DNA from: Curtobacterium sp. UNCCL20
GTDB lineage: Bacteria > Actinomycetota > Actinomycetes > Actinomycetales > Microbacteriaceae
DNA: 64,000 nt
Direction of reading: 5' to 3'
Assembly (NCBI RefSeq): GCF_900101675.1
Contig: NZ_FNKG01000002.1
Location: forward strand, 81,005 to 145,004
Part shown: piece by piece, positions 15,601-28,259 of the stretch
Layout: every line of letters begins with the position of its first letter
Numbering within the stretch: position 1 is the first letter of the stretch
The notes under the pieces: model-generated
What the model was told of the DNA's origin: nothing
The model's input: the letters and a program-made list of their open reading frames with translations, nothing else
The model's database searches: none
Made by a program: the position numbers and the translations under genes

Positions 15601-17146
15601 CGACGACGCCACCTACGTCGACGGTTCCGCCACCAACGGTGCGACGATCACGGGCACGACCCTGACGTGGTCGGGTCCGCTCGCGGTCGACGGCACGCAG
15701 ACGATCACCTACCAGGTGAAGGCCGGACCCGCCGGCACTGGCGATGGCACCCTCACCAACAAGGTCGTGGGCGACCCCGACAAGGGTGGGTCCTGCGACC
15801 CGGAGGCTGAGTGCACCACCACCGACGTGCTGCAGGCGTACACGGTCGTGAAGAAGGCCGACGCGACCGAGGTCGTCGCCGGATCCAAGGTCACCTACAC
15901 GATCACCGTGACGAACACCGGGAAGGCTGCCTACACGGTTGCCGCTCCCGCGACGTTCACCGATGACCTGTCGAAGGTCCTCGACGACGCCACGTACAAC
16001 GGTGACGCCTCCAACGGTGCGGCGTACGACGCGCCGACGCTGTCCTGGTCCGGTCCGCTCGCGGTCGGCGCGACGGAGACCTTCACGTACTCGGTCACGG
16101 TGAACACCCCGGACAATGGCGACAAGGTCCTCGACAACGCCGTGGTCACGCCGCCGAACGTGGGTGGCGGTTGCACGGAGAACTCGGACAACCCGGACTG
16201 CCGCTCGATCATCCCGTCCGGCTCGTTCACGGTCACCAAGACCGCTGACACGAAGACCGTCAAGCCTGGTGGGAAGGTCGCCTACACGGTGACCGTCGCG
16301 AACACCGGCAAGACCGAGTACACCGCCGAGAAGCCGGCGTCGTTCCGCGACGACCTGACCAACGTCCTCGACGACGCCACCTACAACGGTGACGCCACGC
16401 AGGGTGCGACGGTCGACGGGGCCACGCTGACCTGGTCGGGCCCGCTCAAGGTGGGCCAGACGGTGAAGATCACCTACTCCGTAACGGTCGACAAGAAGGA
16501 CCCGGGGAACCTGAACCTCGTCAACGCCGTCGTCCCGACCGGCCCCGGGGGCACCTGTGACCCGGACGGCTCGTGCATGACGCACACGCCGGTGCGCTCG
16601 TTCACCGTCACCAAAACGGTTTCCACCACCGACGCGGTCAAGCCCGGTGACAAGGTCGGCTACACGGTCACGGTGAAGAACACCGGCCGGGTGGCGTTCA
16701 CCACGGCGGACCCGGCGTCGTTCGTCGACGACATGTCCGACGTGCTGGATGACGCCACCTACAACGGTGACGCCACCCAGGGGGCGAAGCTGACCGGGAC
16801 GACCGTGAACTGGGTCGGTCCGCTCGAGGTCGGCGAGACCGTCAAGGTGACGTACTCGGTGACGGTGAAGGCCGCCGGCTCCGGCAACGGTGCCCTGGTG
16901 AACACGGTCGACCCGCCCGTTGACGGCTCCTGCGACCCCGACGGGACCTGCAAGACGGACACGGACATCATCGTCCCGCCGGGTGCGAACCCGCCGGCCG
17001 TGACACCTCCGGGTCTGGCGTTCACCGGCATGGAGCTCGTCGGCCCCGGCATCGCCCTGGCGCTGCTGCTCCTCGCCCTCGGTGGCGGGCTGCTGATCGT
17101 CCGACGCCGCCGCAACCAGGACGGTGACGTACAGGACAACGCCTGA
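12659..17146 (+). CDS. Giant repeat-containing cell-wall protein with LAFTG sorting signal
   Basis: A 1495-residue exported surface protein. A long basic N-region precedes a hydrophobic signal segment (IGALALVASVLGGTAVL) and a likely cleavage after QPAQA. Residues about 80-300 form a Cys-containing lectin-like head, followed by a DUF11-type domain (from TPQLDKAFSPTAVQTGG) and then eight ~127-residue repeats (VVKKADA..VPGDTVKYTV.. type). Each repeat has a conserved Lys near its start, FTDDL in the middle, L-x-NAV near the end and a C-x(4-8)-C pair. The C-terminus is LAFTG, a membrane segment and RRRR, the signal of class E sortases. Start is uncertain: GTG 12659 gives the full frame, but no ribosome site is clear; TTG 12677 is possible. 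Confidence 0.85.
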   Translation: MGGTVDKLGIRLKLNWPGTRHRAPDNNRRALLPKLRSPRLRFAASIGALALVASVLGGTAVLTSQQPAQAAPGSPGTPSAPTTVFTENFENGVANTPVGLAAYTGATGQKYTADNAWLTSCNGQVRNMNTPYTTLGNCSDTSFTSNIGQLAYALGAHTGAATPAANHAVTAYTENNPGVNATEFQTATGIPLASASGRFLTFSVDTAAVNCNASAPLYQFAFLNGSGAATNVGGVLNACTSTKTVAVPAYGTLGARNVNVGTYTSNGSVLFNGATLGIRMQNANGSGGGNDAAFDNIRVIDVTPQLDKAFSPTAVQTGGTSTLTFTVTNTSELASKNGWSFTDNLPAGLTLANSTVGGTCDADTAATAGGTSIAITNGNLTAGERSCTITVEVTSPTAGSFTNGPDNVTTVGLNEPGTSTVTFSDPSYTVSKTASTAVVHPGGTVDYTVTVKNTGNWAYTAQNPASFTDDLSKVLDDAQITSGPDNGATVTGNTLSWSGPLAAGGTQTIKYTVTVDSPDAGDGVLTNAVAPDGDSGGTCDPESSCTTTTQVQSYSVVKKADADEVVPGDTVKYTVTVTNTGQVDYTEASPASFTDDLSSVLDDATYNDDASGGASVTGNTLTWSGPLAVGDTATVTYTVTVNDPITGDSHLDNAVVTPPNTGGDCPVNSDNPACEVLIPSGSFTVAKTASTAEVTAGDTVTYKVVVTNTGARDYTDAKPASFQDDLTRVLDDAKITDGPDNGATVAGNTLSWSGPLAIGQTVTITYTITVDSPDTGDNVIANTVRATGPGGSCDPDGDCSTTTNVRAFTVVKTSSPAGEVHPGDMVTYTVTVKNTGTAAFTTADPASFTDDLSKVTDDATITDGPDNGATITGNTLGWSGVLGVGDTITVTYVATVNTPDTGDHVLTNAAVPGDGGVCETEGDCSTTNPVGSYEIKKTSSTGGLVHPGDTLTYTVTVTNTGAVAYTTDKPATITDDLSKVLDDATYVDGSATNGATITGTTLTWSGPLAVDGTQTITYQVKAGPAGTGDGTLTNKVVGDPDKGGSCDPEAECTTTDVLQAYTVVKKADATEVVAGSKVTYTITVTNTGKAAYTVAAPATFTDDLSKVLDDATYNGDASNGAAYDAPTLSWSGPLAVGATETFTYSVTVNTPDNGDKVLDNAVVTPPNVGGGCTENSDNPDCRSIIPSGSFTVTKTADTKTVKPGGKVAYTVTVANTGKTEYTAEKPASFRDDLTNVLDDATYNGDATQGATVDGATLTWSGPLKVGQTVKITYSVTVDKKDPGNLNLVNAVVPTGPGGTCDPDGSCMTHTPVRSFTVTKTVSTTDAVKPGDKVGYTVTVKNTGRVAFTTADPASFVDDMSDVLDDATYNGDATQGAKLTGTTVNWVGPLEVGETVKVTYSVTVKAAGSGNGALVNTVDPPVDGSCDPDGTCKTDTDIIVPPGANPPAVTPPGLAFTGMELVGPGIALALLLLALGGGLLIVRRRRNQDGDVQDNA
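13937..16978 (+). repeat. Eight tandem ~380-bp coding repeats
   Basis: Units begin near 13937, 14315 and 14699 and continue at about 380 bp to 16978, each encoding one DUF11/DUF7507-like beta-sandwich of about 127 residues. DNA identity between units is high enough (for example the repeated text around accgatgacctgtcgaagg) to allow recombination. Units 2 and 6 share a variant ending with C-x8-C and IIPS/LIPS, unlike the C-x4-C of the other six, so the array may have grown by duplicating a multi-unit block. Confidence 0.85.
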
Positions 17147-17150
17147 CGGT

Positions 17151-17206
17151 TTCAGGGCCCGGCCGGAACGGACGCCACACACCGTTCCGCTCCGGCCGGC
17201 CCTGAA
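17151..17206 (+). terminator. Hairpin terminator after the surface-protein gene
   Basis: Left arm 17151-17171 and right arm 17182-17206 pair with a small bulge, with a 10-nt loop. It starts 5 nt after the stop. The following stretch to 17400 holds no gene. Confidence 0.65.
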
Positions 17207-17400
17207 TCACCGCCGCCACACCTGATCCTGGCGGCGGTGCCGACCTCAGGACCAGACGCCTGAGGACCGGGACCACGGTCCCACCCGATCGGCGGGTCGC
17301 CCCTGAGCGGCCCGCCGATCGTCCTCTCTCCACCCCTACCTCGGCCCCGACCCCGTGGGCCGTCCGGATCCTCCTGACTTCCTCGCCGTTGGAGGCGTTC

Positions 17401-17739
17401 ATGACCGACCCGCACCAGCACAGCGCCCCCTACAACCAGCCGTTCCCGCCGCCGCAACAGGTGATCGTCGGCTACCAGCTGGGGGCGCCGAAGGGGCTGA
17501 GCATCACGAGCATGATCCTCGGCCTGGTGTCCGTCGTTGCCGGGTTCACATTCCTCGTGCCGGTCGTCGGCCTCATCCTCGGCATCGTCGGTCTCCGGAA
17601 GGAACCCGCCGGCCGTGGCATGGCGATCACCGGACTGGTCCTCAACGGCCTCTTCGTCCTCGGTTGGGCGACGGTGATCATCCTGTTCGTCGTCGTCGGG
17701 CTCGGTGCCGCGGCGACCGCCCCCACGTACCAGCCGTAG
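17401..17739 (+). CDS. Small DUF4190-type membrane protein
   Basis: A 112-residue membrane protein: a hydrophilic Pro/Gln-rich N-terminus (HQHSAPYNQPFPPPQQ), then SITSMILGLVSVVAGFTFLV and a second hydrophobic helix after RGMAITGLVLNGL. This two-helix SIxSLILGI...G-x-A-I-x-G-x-VLN pattern is the DUF4190 family. ATG 17401 has GGAGG at ideal spacing. Function unknown; it may act with the membrane proteins that follow or in envelope homeostasis. Confidence 0.78.
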   Translation: MTDPHQHSAPYNQPFPPPQQVIVGYQLGAPKGLSITSMILGLVSVVAGFTFLVPVVGLILGIVGLRKEPAGRGMAITGLVLNGLFVLGWATVIILFVVVGLGAAATAPTYQP

Positions 17740-17749
17740 CCGAGGGCGC

Positions 17750-18145
17750 ATGCTGCAGCGGAAGAGCGGACGCCCGCGGGACCACGGACGGGAAGCAGCA
17801 CTCCGGCTGGTGTTCGCTGACACCTGGTCCTGGACGAAGCTCGCCTCCCTGATCTCCTTCGTGATCGCCGCCGTCGAACTGCTGGCCACCTTCTTCGGCT
17901 GGAACCTGATCCTGAGTACGCATGCGCTGCAGCCGGTCGATCAGCTCCTCCACGACGTCACCGGCGACCGGACTTTCTCATTGCAGGCGGCGTTGTCACT
18001 GCCGACCGTGCTCCGCTTCGCGGTCCCGGTCGCGGGGCTGACCTTCTTCGTCGGCACGGTCCTGGGGGCGGTGTCCGCGATCCTCTACAACCTCATCGTG
18101 CACATCACGGGCGGCGTCACCGTCCGACTGGGACCCGAGCGATGA
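17750..18145 (+). CDS. DUF3566-like membrane protein
   Basis: A 131-residue protein with two membrane helices. The order of elements matches DUF3566: a conserved W-S-W-T-K-L-A-S-L-I-SF start, one helix, an extracytoplasmic loop with LQPVDQLLHDVTGD, a second helix, and the ILYNLIVHITGGVTVRL end. In mycobacteria a DUF3566 protein is linked to cell-wall growth near gyrA. ATG 17750 is 10 nt after the previous stop, and its own stop overlaps the next start by 4 nt, so it belongs to one operon with the following HTH-like gene. Confidence 0.72.
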   Translation: MLQRKSGRPRDHGREAALRLVFADTWSWTKLASLISFVIAAVELLATFFGWNLILSTHALQPVDQLLHDVTGDRTFSLQAALSLPTVLRFAVPVAGLTFFVGTVLGAVSAILYNLIVHITGGVTVRLGPER

Positions 18146-18762
18146 GGACGGTTTCCCAACCCGACCCGACGGCCATCTTGCTCACCAGCGCGGACATACT
18201 GCCCGTTGTTCGCAGCGCGCGGGAACAGGCAGCCCTGCGGGCCCTGCTGCAGGCGGCGACGGCTGCCGAACAAGCCGCACGCGGCACCAGCCGGCGAGAC
18301 GCGTACCGCACGAACCGATCGCTCATCGCAGCGTCCCGCGCGCTCGGGTTGACGCTCGCAGAGCTCGCCGCCGCGCTCGGGGTGTCCGAAGGGCAAGTCC
18401 GGAGCCGGAGCAACGTCCTCACCAGGGTGTTGCCCAGCAGCATGCTGGCGCTGGTCCCGGTGCTGATCCCCGCGGCCGTCAGCGCCGGCCTGTGGCGGCG
18501 CCCCCCGCTCGCGGAAGAACCGTGGGACCCGCGGGAGCTGATCGCCTGGTACCTCAGTGCCGCCCGCAGCGACCCACCAACCGGGCCTGCCGCTGAGCGC
18601 GTCACCCTCGCCCCGCACCTACCGGGGCCGCTCGAACCCGCCATCCCATCAGCCGTGACGCCGCAGCGTCACTGTCGACCAGGACACCCACATGACCGCG
18701 CACAAGCTCCGCATGGCGGCCCTCGCCGCACGACCCCGGCGCCTGCTGAAGCACGCCACTGA
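18142..18762 (+). CDS. Unknown protein with HTH-like segment
   Basis: A 206-residue protein with no family that I recognise. Residues about 25-95 are helical, containing RGTSRRDAYRTNRSLIAASR and then LTLAELAAALGVSEGQVRSR, which looks like a helix-turn-helix. A hydrophobic stretch (SMLALVPVLIPAAVSAGLW) follows, then PPLAEEPWDPRELIAWYLSA. The last 40 residues are Pro/His/Arg-rich and may not be conserved. A degenerate paralogue lies just downstream at 18847-19243. ATG overlaps the upstream stop. Possible DNA-binding or membrane-associated regulator. Confidence 0.6.
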   Translation: MRTVSQPDPTAILLTSADILPVVRSAREQAALRALLQAATAAEQAARGTSRRDAYRTNRSLIAASRALGLTLAELAAALGVSEGQVRSRSNVLTRVLPSSMLALVPVLIPAAVSAGLWRRPPLAEEPWDPRELIAWYLSAARSDPPTGPAAERVTLAPHLPGPLEPAIPSAVTPQRHCRPGHPHDRAQAPHGGPRRTTPAPAEARH

Positions 18763-18850
18763 CCCCGCCGAACGCGACCTCGCCGCCGCGATCGAGCACC
18801 TCCGCCACCCGCACCAGCCCGTCCGACCGCACCCTGATTCCCGACCATGA
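18692..18850 (+). CDS. Possible small 52-residue protein
   Basis: An ATG frame of 52 residues (MTAHKLRMAALAARPRRLLK...) with an AGGA 8 nt upstream, overlapping the end of the 18142 gene in another frame. Its stop overlaps the ATG at 18847 by 4 nt. The basic composition and coupling suggest it could be real, but high GC makes chance frames common. Confidence 0.3.
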   Translation: MTAHKLRMAALAARPRRLLKHATDPAERDLAAAIEHLRHPHQPVRPHPDSRP

Positions 18851-19243
18851 GTGACCCGGTCTCCGCGTTCGCCCCGATCCTGCGGACGCTCCTCCTCGCC
18901 GCGCATGCGACGGAACGCACCGCCCAAGGCTCTTCCGCCGCGACGCGTTCCGCGCGACCAGGCACCTGCTCGGCGGCTGCAAGGCGGCCGGTATGCCGCC
19001 GAAGCCCTCGCAGACCCCTGCCAGGTGCGCCGCGAATCGGTCACCACACGGCGGAGCGTGAACGGTCTCATCCCCGTCACGACGTTCGTGGAGTACTCCG
19101 GCCTCGAGCTCGACCATCTCACCGCATGGCAGCACGTCGGACTGCTGCCCGCCGCTACGACCGACCACCGGTTTCCGGCATCAGCTCTGATCGCGGCCGT
19201 CCTCACCGACGCCGCCGCCGGGGCGGTAGGAAGGACACCATGA
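18847..19243 (+). pseudogene. Frame-broken paralogue of the 18142 gene
   Basis: Three frames must be joined to follow homology to the neighbour. MSDPVSAFAPILRTLLLAAH with ATERTAQGS (frame of 18847) aligns with VVRSAREQAALRALLQAATA. Next RRDAFRATRHLLGGCKAAG (another frame, about 18944-19000) aligns with RRDAYRTNRSLIAASRALG. Then EALADPCQVRRESVTTRRS through VEYSGLELDHLTAWQHVGLL and FPASALIAAVLTDAAAG (frame of 18851) continues to the stop at 19241-19243. Two indels are needed, so it is an eroded duplicate, a programmed oddity or a sequencing error. The last third alone looks like a MerR-like HTH piece. Confidence 0.55.
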
Positions 19244-19731
19244 CCAAGGGGAACCACTCAGGCGTGCGGGGCCGCTCGGAGGCCTCGGTGAGGAGACGAC
19301 GTGACTGGCTGCGGAACCCGATCGTCTGGGGGTTCGTCGTCATCGTCGTCGGCGTGGTCGTCGGGCTGCTCACCATCTCGGCCGCGGTGCGGTACGACGG
19401 GCCGTCAGACATCACCTGCTCCCGGCAATTCGGGGGGAACTCATCGTGGGTCAGTTGCGAAGACAGCGCTTACAACGCGGCAGCCACCGGCGCCCTCCTC
19501 GGTGATACGTCGGAGGTCACGGTCCGCTCGGACGCGCTCCTCTGGACTGCCAGGATCGCCTTCCTGCCGGCCGCGGTCCTGCTCATCGTCACCGTGCTCA
19601 GCCTCGGCAGGATGGCGATCACGGGCGGGGCTCACCTGATCCGGGGCCGACTTCGGCGCCGACATCAGGACCGGCGCGACCGGGAACGGTGGGAAGCCCG
19701 CGCCACCCGCAAACGCACCACACGCGATTGA
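19240..19731 (+). CDS. Two-helix membrane protein, unknown
   Basis: A 163-residue protein with a basic cytoplasmic start (SVRRRRDWLRNP), a membrane helix IVWGFVVIVVGVVVGLLTI, an extracytoplasmic loop with two Cys (DITCSRQF and WVSCEDSAYNAAATGAL) likely disulfide-bonded, a second helix around ARIAFLPAAVLLIVTVLSL and a basic tail. ATG 19240 has AGGAAGGA upstream. It is the last gene of the set downstream of the cell-wall protein and ends before a strong hairpin. I do not recognise a family. Confidence 0.65.
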   Translation: MTKGNHSGVRGRSEASVRRRRDWLRNPIVWGFVVIVVGVVVGLLTISAAVRYDGPSDITCSRQFGGNSSWVSCEDSAYNAAATGALLGDTSEVTVRSDALLWTARIAFLPAAVLLIVTVLSLGRMAITGGAHLIRGRLRRRHQDRRDRERWEARATRKRTTRD

Positions 19732-19800
19732 CCACCGGTCGGGCCACGTGCCCTCCCGTCGACGGCCTCGCCTCGCGGCGGTTTCCGCGGACACCACGCG

Positions 19801-19822
19801 GGCCGTGGCCCTCGCCACGGCC
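19801..19822. terminator. Bidirectional hairpin terminator
   Basis: GGCCGTGGC / GCCACGGCC with a 4-nt CCTC loop, perfect 9-bp stem, between the plus-strand membrane gene (stop 19731) and the minus-strand bioY (stop 19855). Confidence 0.7.
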
Positions 19823-19854
19823 GGGCAGCAGCGCGGCCCTGCCGGGATGCTCGG

Positions 19855-20448
19855 TCAGTCGCGGCGTCGGCGCAGCACCGCCGTCCAGCCGAGCCGGATG
19901 ACCGCGGCACCGATGAGCGCCTTCGCGATCCCACCGACAACGAACGGGTACAGGCCGTACTCCAGCGTCTGCTGCAGGTCCGTGCCGAGCACCACGGCGA
20001 GCCAGACCATCCCGACGGCGAACGTCACGACGGTGCCGAGCGCGAAGGACAGCAGCGCCGTGCGCCAGGTGCGGTCGCCGAACCGCCCGGCGACCCAGCC
20101 GACGAGGGCCGCGGCCGCGATGAACCCGACGACGTAGCCGCCGGAGGCCCCGAGCAGGACCCCCGCTCCGAAGGCGCCGTCGGCGTACACGGGCAGCCCC
20201 ACCAGCCCGAGGAGTGCGTAGAGCGCCATCGAGAGCGCACCGCGACGGGCACCGAGCGCGCTGCCGATGAGCAGGACGGCGAGCGTCTGCCCGGTGATCG
20301 GCACCGGCCAGAGCGGGACGGACACCTGCGCGGCCACTGCGGTGAGGGCAGCGCCGGCGATGACGAGGGCCGTGCTGGTGACGGCACTGCGGGGGACGAG
20401 CGCGTCGGCGAGCGGTCGAGTGGTGGTGGACAGGGCGGTGGTGGTCAT
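19855..20448 (-). CDS. bioY: Biotin transporter BioY (ECF S component)
   Basis: Membrane substrate-binding component for biotin uptake, 197 residues with six hydrophobic helices. BioY marks are VSVPLWPVPITGQTLAVLL (the P-V-P-x-T-x-Q-T-x-A-V-L motif), GARRGALSMALYALLGLVGLP and GASGGYVVGF. No bioM/bioN ATPase or T component is adjacent, so it works alone or with a shared ECF module. It lies at the 3' end of the operon encoding the biotin-dependent carboxylase at 23000-26707, which suggests biotin supply for that enzyme. The 5' flank is a GGAC/GGTC repeat. Confidence 0.9.
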   Translation of the reverse strand: MTTTALSTTTRPLADALVPRSAVTSTALVIAGAALTAVAAQVSVPLWPVPITGQTLAVLLIGSALGARRGALSMALYALLGLVGLPVYADGAFGAGVLLGASGGYVVGFIAAAALVGWVAGRFGDRTWRTALLSFALGTVVTFAVGMVWLAVVLGTDLQQTLEYGLYPFVVGGIAKALIGAAVIRLGWTAVLRRRRD

Positions 20449-20471
20449 GGGTGACTGCTTTCGTCGGGGGC

Positions 20472-20550
20472 CGGTCGGACGAACGAACGGACGGTCGGAC
20501 GGACGGACGGACGGACGGTCGGACGGTCGGACGGTCGGACGGTCGGACCG
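20472..20550. repeat. GGAC/GGTC tetranucleotide repeat
   Basis: About 80 bp built from GGAC and GGTC units fills the gap between the tetR stop and bioY. The copies are close to perfect and include 8-bp GGTCGGAC steps. The tetR-proximal end can fold (GACGGTCGGACCGTC). It may attenuate bioY or vary in length. Confidence 0.8.
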
Positions 20551-21243
20551 TCAGACGGTCACGGAGGCGAGGAGGGCATCGGCCTCCTGCAGTGCGGACG
20601 CGATCGCCGGGGCGTCGAGGCCGCAGACGCGCAAGCACGTGGCGACGATGGCGTCCCGGTCCGCGTCGTCGACGTCGCCCTCGCGTCGGATCTGGATGAC
20701 GGTCTCGGCGAGCTGGATGAGCAGCGCGCCGAGCCGGTCGGCCGTCACGGTCGTGCCGACGTCGGGCGTCGCCGCCGCTGCGCCGAGCCGACCGTAGGTG
20801 TCCTGCAGGGCGCGGCGTTCGACGCGGAACTCGTCGTAGCGCTCGCCCTGCACCTCGGGCAGGAGGTACAGCGTGCCGACGTTGTGCGGGGTCCGGACGA
20901 GTGTCTCGACGTCGGCGGTCACCAGGGCGGCGAGGGCACCGGCGGCGCTCGCGGAGTCCGGGACGAGCTGCTCGACGCCGCGCACCACCTCGAGGCTCGG
21001 GCGCACCGAGGTCGTCAGCAGTTCGACGAGCACGTCGTCCTTGCCGGCGAAGTGGTAGTACAGCGAGGCCTGCCGGATGCCGACCCGCTCGGCGATGGAC
21101 CGGGTCGAGGTCGCGCTGAAGCCGTTCTCGACGAACAGCGCGGCGGCGGCGTCGAGGATCTGGTCACGGGGACTCAGCTCGGAGCTGCTGTTCGGCACGG
21201 CCCGAGGGCGACCGACTCGGGACGGGCGGTCGTCGTGCGGCAT
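20551..21243 (-). CDS. TetR-family regulator
   Basis: A 230-residue regulator. The HTH is near the N-terminus: SPRDQILDAAAALFVENGF, STRSIAERVGIRQASLYYHF and AGKDDVLVELL are typical TetR_N. The ligand domain is unassigned. ATG 21241-21243 is chosen because GGAGG lies about 9 nt upstream. It sits 26 nt downstream of allophanate hydrolase on the same strand and 102 nt upstream of bioY, so it probably controls the nitrogen operon and/or bioY. Confidence 0.87.
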   Translation of the reverse strand: MPHDDRPSRVGRPRAVPNSSSELSPRDQILDAAAALFVENGFSATSTRSIAERVGIRQASLYYHFAGKDDVLVELLTTSVRPSLEVVRGVEQLVPDSASAAGALAALVTADVETLVRTPHNVGTLYLLPEVQGERYDEFRVERRALQDTYGRLGAAAATPDVGTTVTADRLGALLIQLAETVIQIRREGDVDDADRDAIVATCLRVCGLDAPAIASALQEADALLASVTV

Positions 21244-21269
21244 GGCCCCATCCTCCCAGTCGGGCGCCG

Positions 21270-26703
<5,434 letters not shown>

Positions 26704-26707
<4 letters not shown>

Positions 26708-27396
26708 GGCTGGACCACGATCATGCGCAGCGGGGTGCAGGAGAAGTCGTTGCAGGGGTTGTTCATCTGCGGGCAGTTGGACACGATGACGAGCACGTCG
26801 CGTTCGGCGCGGACCGCGACGCGCTTGCCGGGGGCGCTCATGCCGTCGACGATGCCGAGGGCGCCGTCGGCCTCGACCGGCACGTTCATGAACCAGTTGA
26901 GGTTCGACACCAGGTCGCGGACGCCGAGACCGTGTCGTGCCGCCTCGGCGAGGAAGTTCTCGCGGCACCCGTGCTGGTACTGCGTGTGGTGGCCGTACCG
27001 GAGCGTGTTCGACTCCTTCGAGCAGGCGCCGCCGATGGTGTCCTGGCGGTCGATCTCGTTGCCGACGACGGTCATCAGCGGCCGGCCCTCGTTCGACATG
27101 AGGACGGTGCCGGTGCGGACGTAGGCGTTGCCCTGGGCGGCGAGGGTGTCCGGGACGCTGTAGCGCTCGTCGGTGTCCGTCGCGTCGTAGACCAGGCAGT
27201 CGGCGCTCTGGTTGCCGCCGACGTCGACGATGGTGAGGACCTGGCCGGCCCGCACCACGGCGGACCAGGGGGCGAGGGGGGCCACCCGGTCGTCGCGGAC
27301 GAAGGTCCCCGGGACGAGCGACTCGCTCCAGTCGAGCACGGCGTCCGGCGCGTGGACGGCTCCGACCGGGACGGTCGAGTGCAGGGTGGTGGGCAT
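26704..27396 (-). CDS. UAAP2 (DUF1989), predicted carboxyguanidine deiminase subunit
   Basis: A 230-residue urea-amidolyase-associated protein. DUF1989 marks are VDVGGNQSADCLVYDA, GNAYVRTGTVLMSNEGRPL, CSKESN and YQHGCRENF, rich in Cys and His that can bind a metal; the end has NCPQMNNPCNDFSCTPLRM. In Pseudomonas syringae the UAAP pair converts carboxyguanidine to allophanate. It lies between UAAP1 (1-nt overlap, TGATG) and the carboxylase (GTGA overlap). The paired order supports one complex with UAAP1. Confidence 0.88.
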
Positions 27397-28235
27397 CACA
27401 GACCTCGGGCTTCCGCGTAGTCGACGGTGTTCAGGTAGGCGCGGGTGCGCTCGGGCGTCGCCCTGGAGCGCTCGTCGTCGGCCGTGGTCGGGGCCCCTCG
27501 CCAGGCGTGCACACGCAGGGGACCGACCACGTAGTCCGGTCGGGGGTCGAGCGGGTGCGCGACGTTCGCGACGAGGACGAGCAGGGGGAGCTCGGCCACG
27601 AACGTGACGTGGCGCCCCGGTCCGGCGGACCCGATCGGCTCGAGGACGCCCTCGGGGTCGACCCGGACACCCTGGAAGAACGACACGCTCGGCGGCAGGT
27701 CCCGCTTGGTCAGACCGTGTTTCGCGGCGGCCTTCACCAGGAGGGAGCGCCCGCTCGGCGAGGGACCCTCGGGCGCCGCGCTCCCGTACTTCCGCTCGTT
27801 CCAGGCGTCGGTCGAGGTGCCGCAGAACGCGTCGTGCCGGCCGGAGGTGTCCTCGAGCACGGTGGCGAGCGCGCGTCCGTCGCCGCTCAGCAGCGGCGAC
27901 CCGGCGCCGAGGTACGCCTGCCACGGGATCTTCTGGGTGTCCGCGACGTTGAGGCGCTCCCACGGCTCGAGCGCGTTCAGCACGACGAGGTTGGCGCACG
28001 CGTCACCCGTCGGGTCGTCGAACCGGAACCGGGTGCCGCGGGCGAGGACACGGTGCGTGTACCCGCCCGGGGCGACGGTCTCCGCCCAGACGAGCTGGGT
28101 GGGGTCGACACCCTCGGGCGCGAAGGGCGACGTGGTCGCGGGCAGGTACGGCATGTACTCGGACTGCGAGCCGGCCTGCGCGCGGGCGTCGGAACGCGCG
28201 GCGAGGACGCTGTCGGTCTGGTGGAGGTCACGCAT
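27396..28235 (-). CDS. UAAP1 (DUF1989), predicted carboxyguanidine deiminase subunit
   Basis: A 279-residue partner of UAAP2. It shares the DUF1989 pattern (THRVLARGTRFRFDDPTGDA, NVADTQKIPWQAYL, SGDGRALATVLEDTSGRHDAFCGT, ERKYG, KRDLPPSVSFFQGVRVDPEG). The metal-binding candidates are the His/Cys in GRHDAFCG. ATG 28233-28235, 24 nt after the permease stop. Expected to act with UAAP2 between carboxylase and allophanate hydrolase. Confidence 0.87.
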   Translation of the reverse strand: MRDLHQTDSVLAARSDARAQAGSQSEYMPYLPATTSPFAPEGVDPTQLVWAETVAPGGYTHRVLARGTRFRFDDPTGDACANLVVLNALEPWERLNVADTQKIPWQAYLGAGSPLLSGDGRALATVLEDTSGRHDAFCGTSTDAWNERKYGSAAPEGPSPSGRSLLVKAAAKHGLTKRDLPPSVSFFQGVRVDPEGVLEPIGSAGPGRHVTFVAELPLLVLVANVAHPLDPRPDYVVGPLRVHAWRGAPTTADDERSRATPERTRAYLNTVDYAEARGL

Positions 28236-28259
28236 GGTGGTCCTTCGTGGTGGTGTCGG

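Noticed and set aside
13841-17182. A 1113-codon open frame antisense to the surface-protein repeats
   Set aside because: Composition is Arg/Gly/Val-rich and periodic because it mirrors the repeats; the plus-strand frame has a signal peptide, repeats and a sorting signal.
20451-20699. Plus-strand frame with a SDGRTDGRT repeat
   Set aside because: Only the translation of the GGAC/GGTC repeat and the antisense of tetR.
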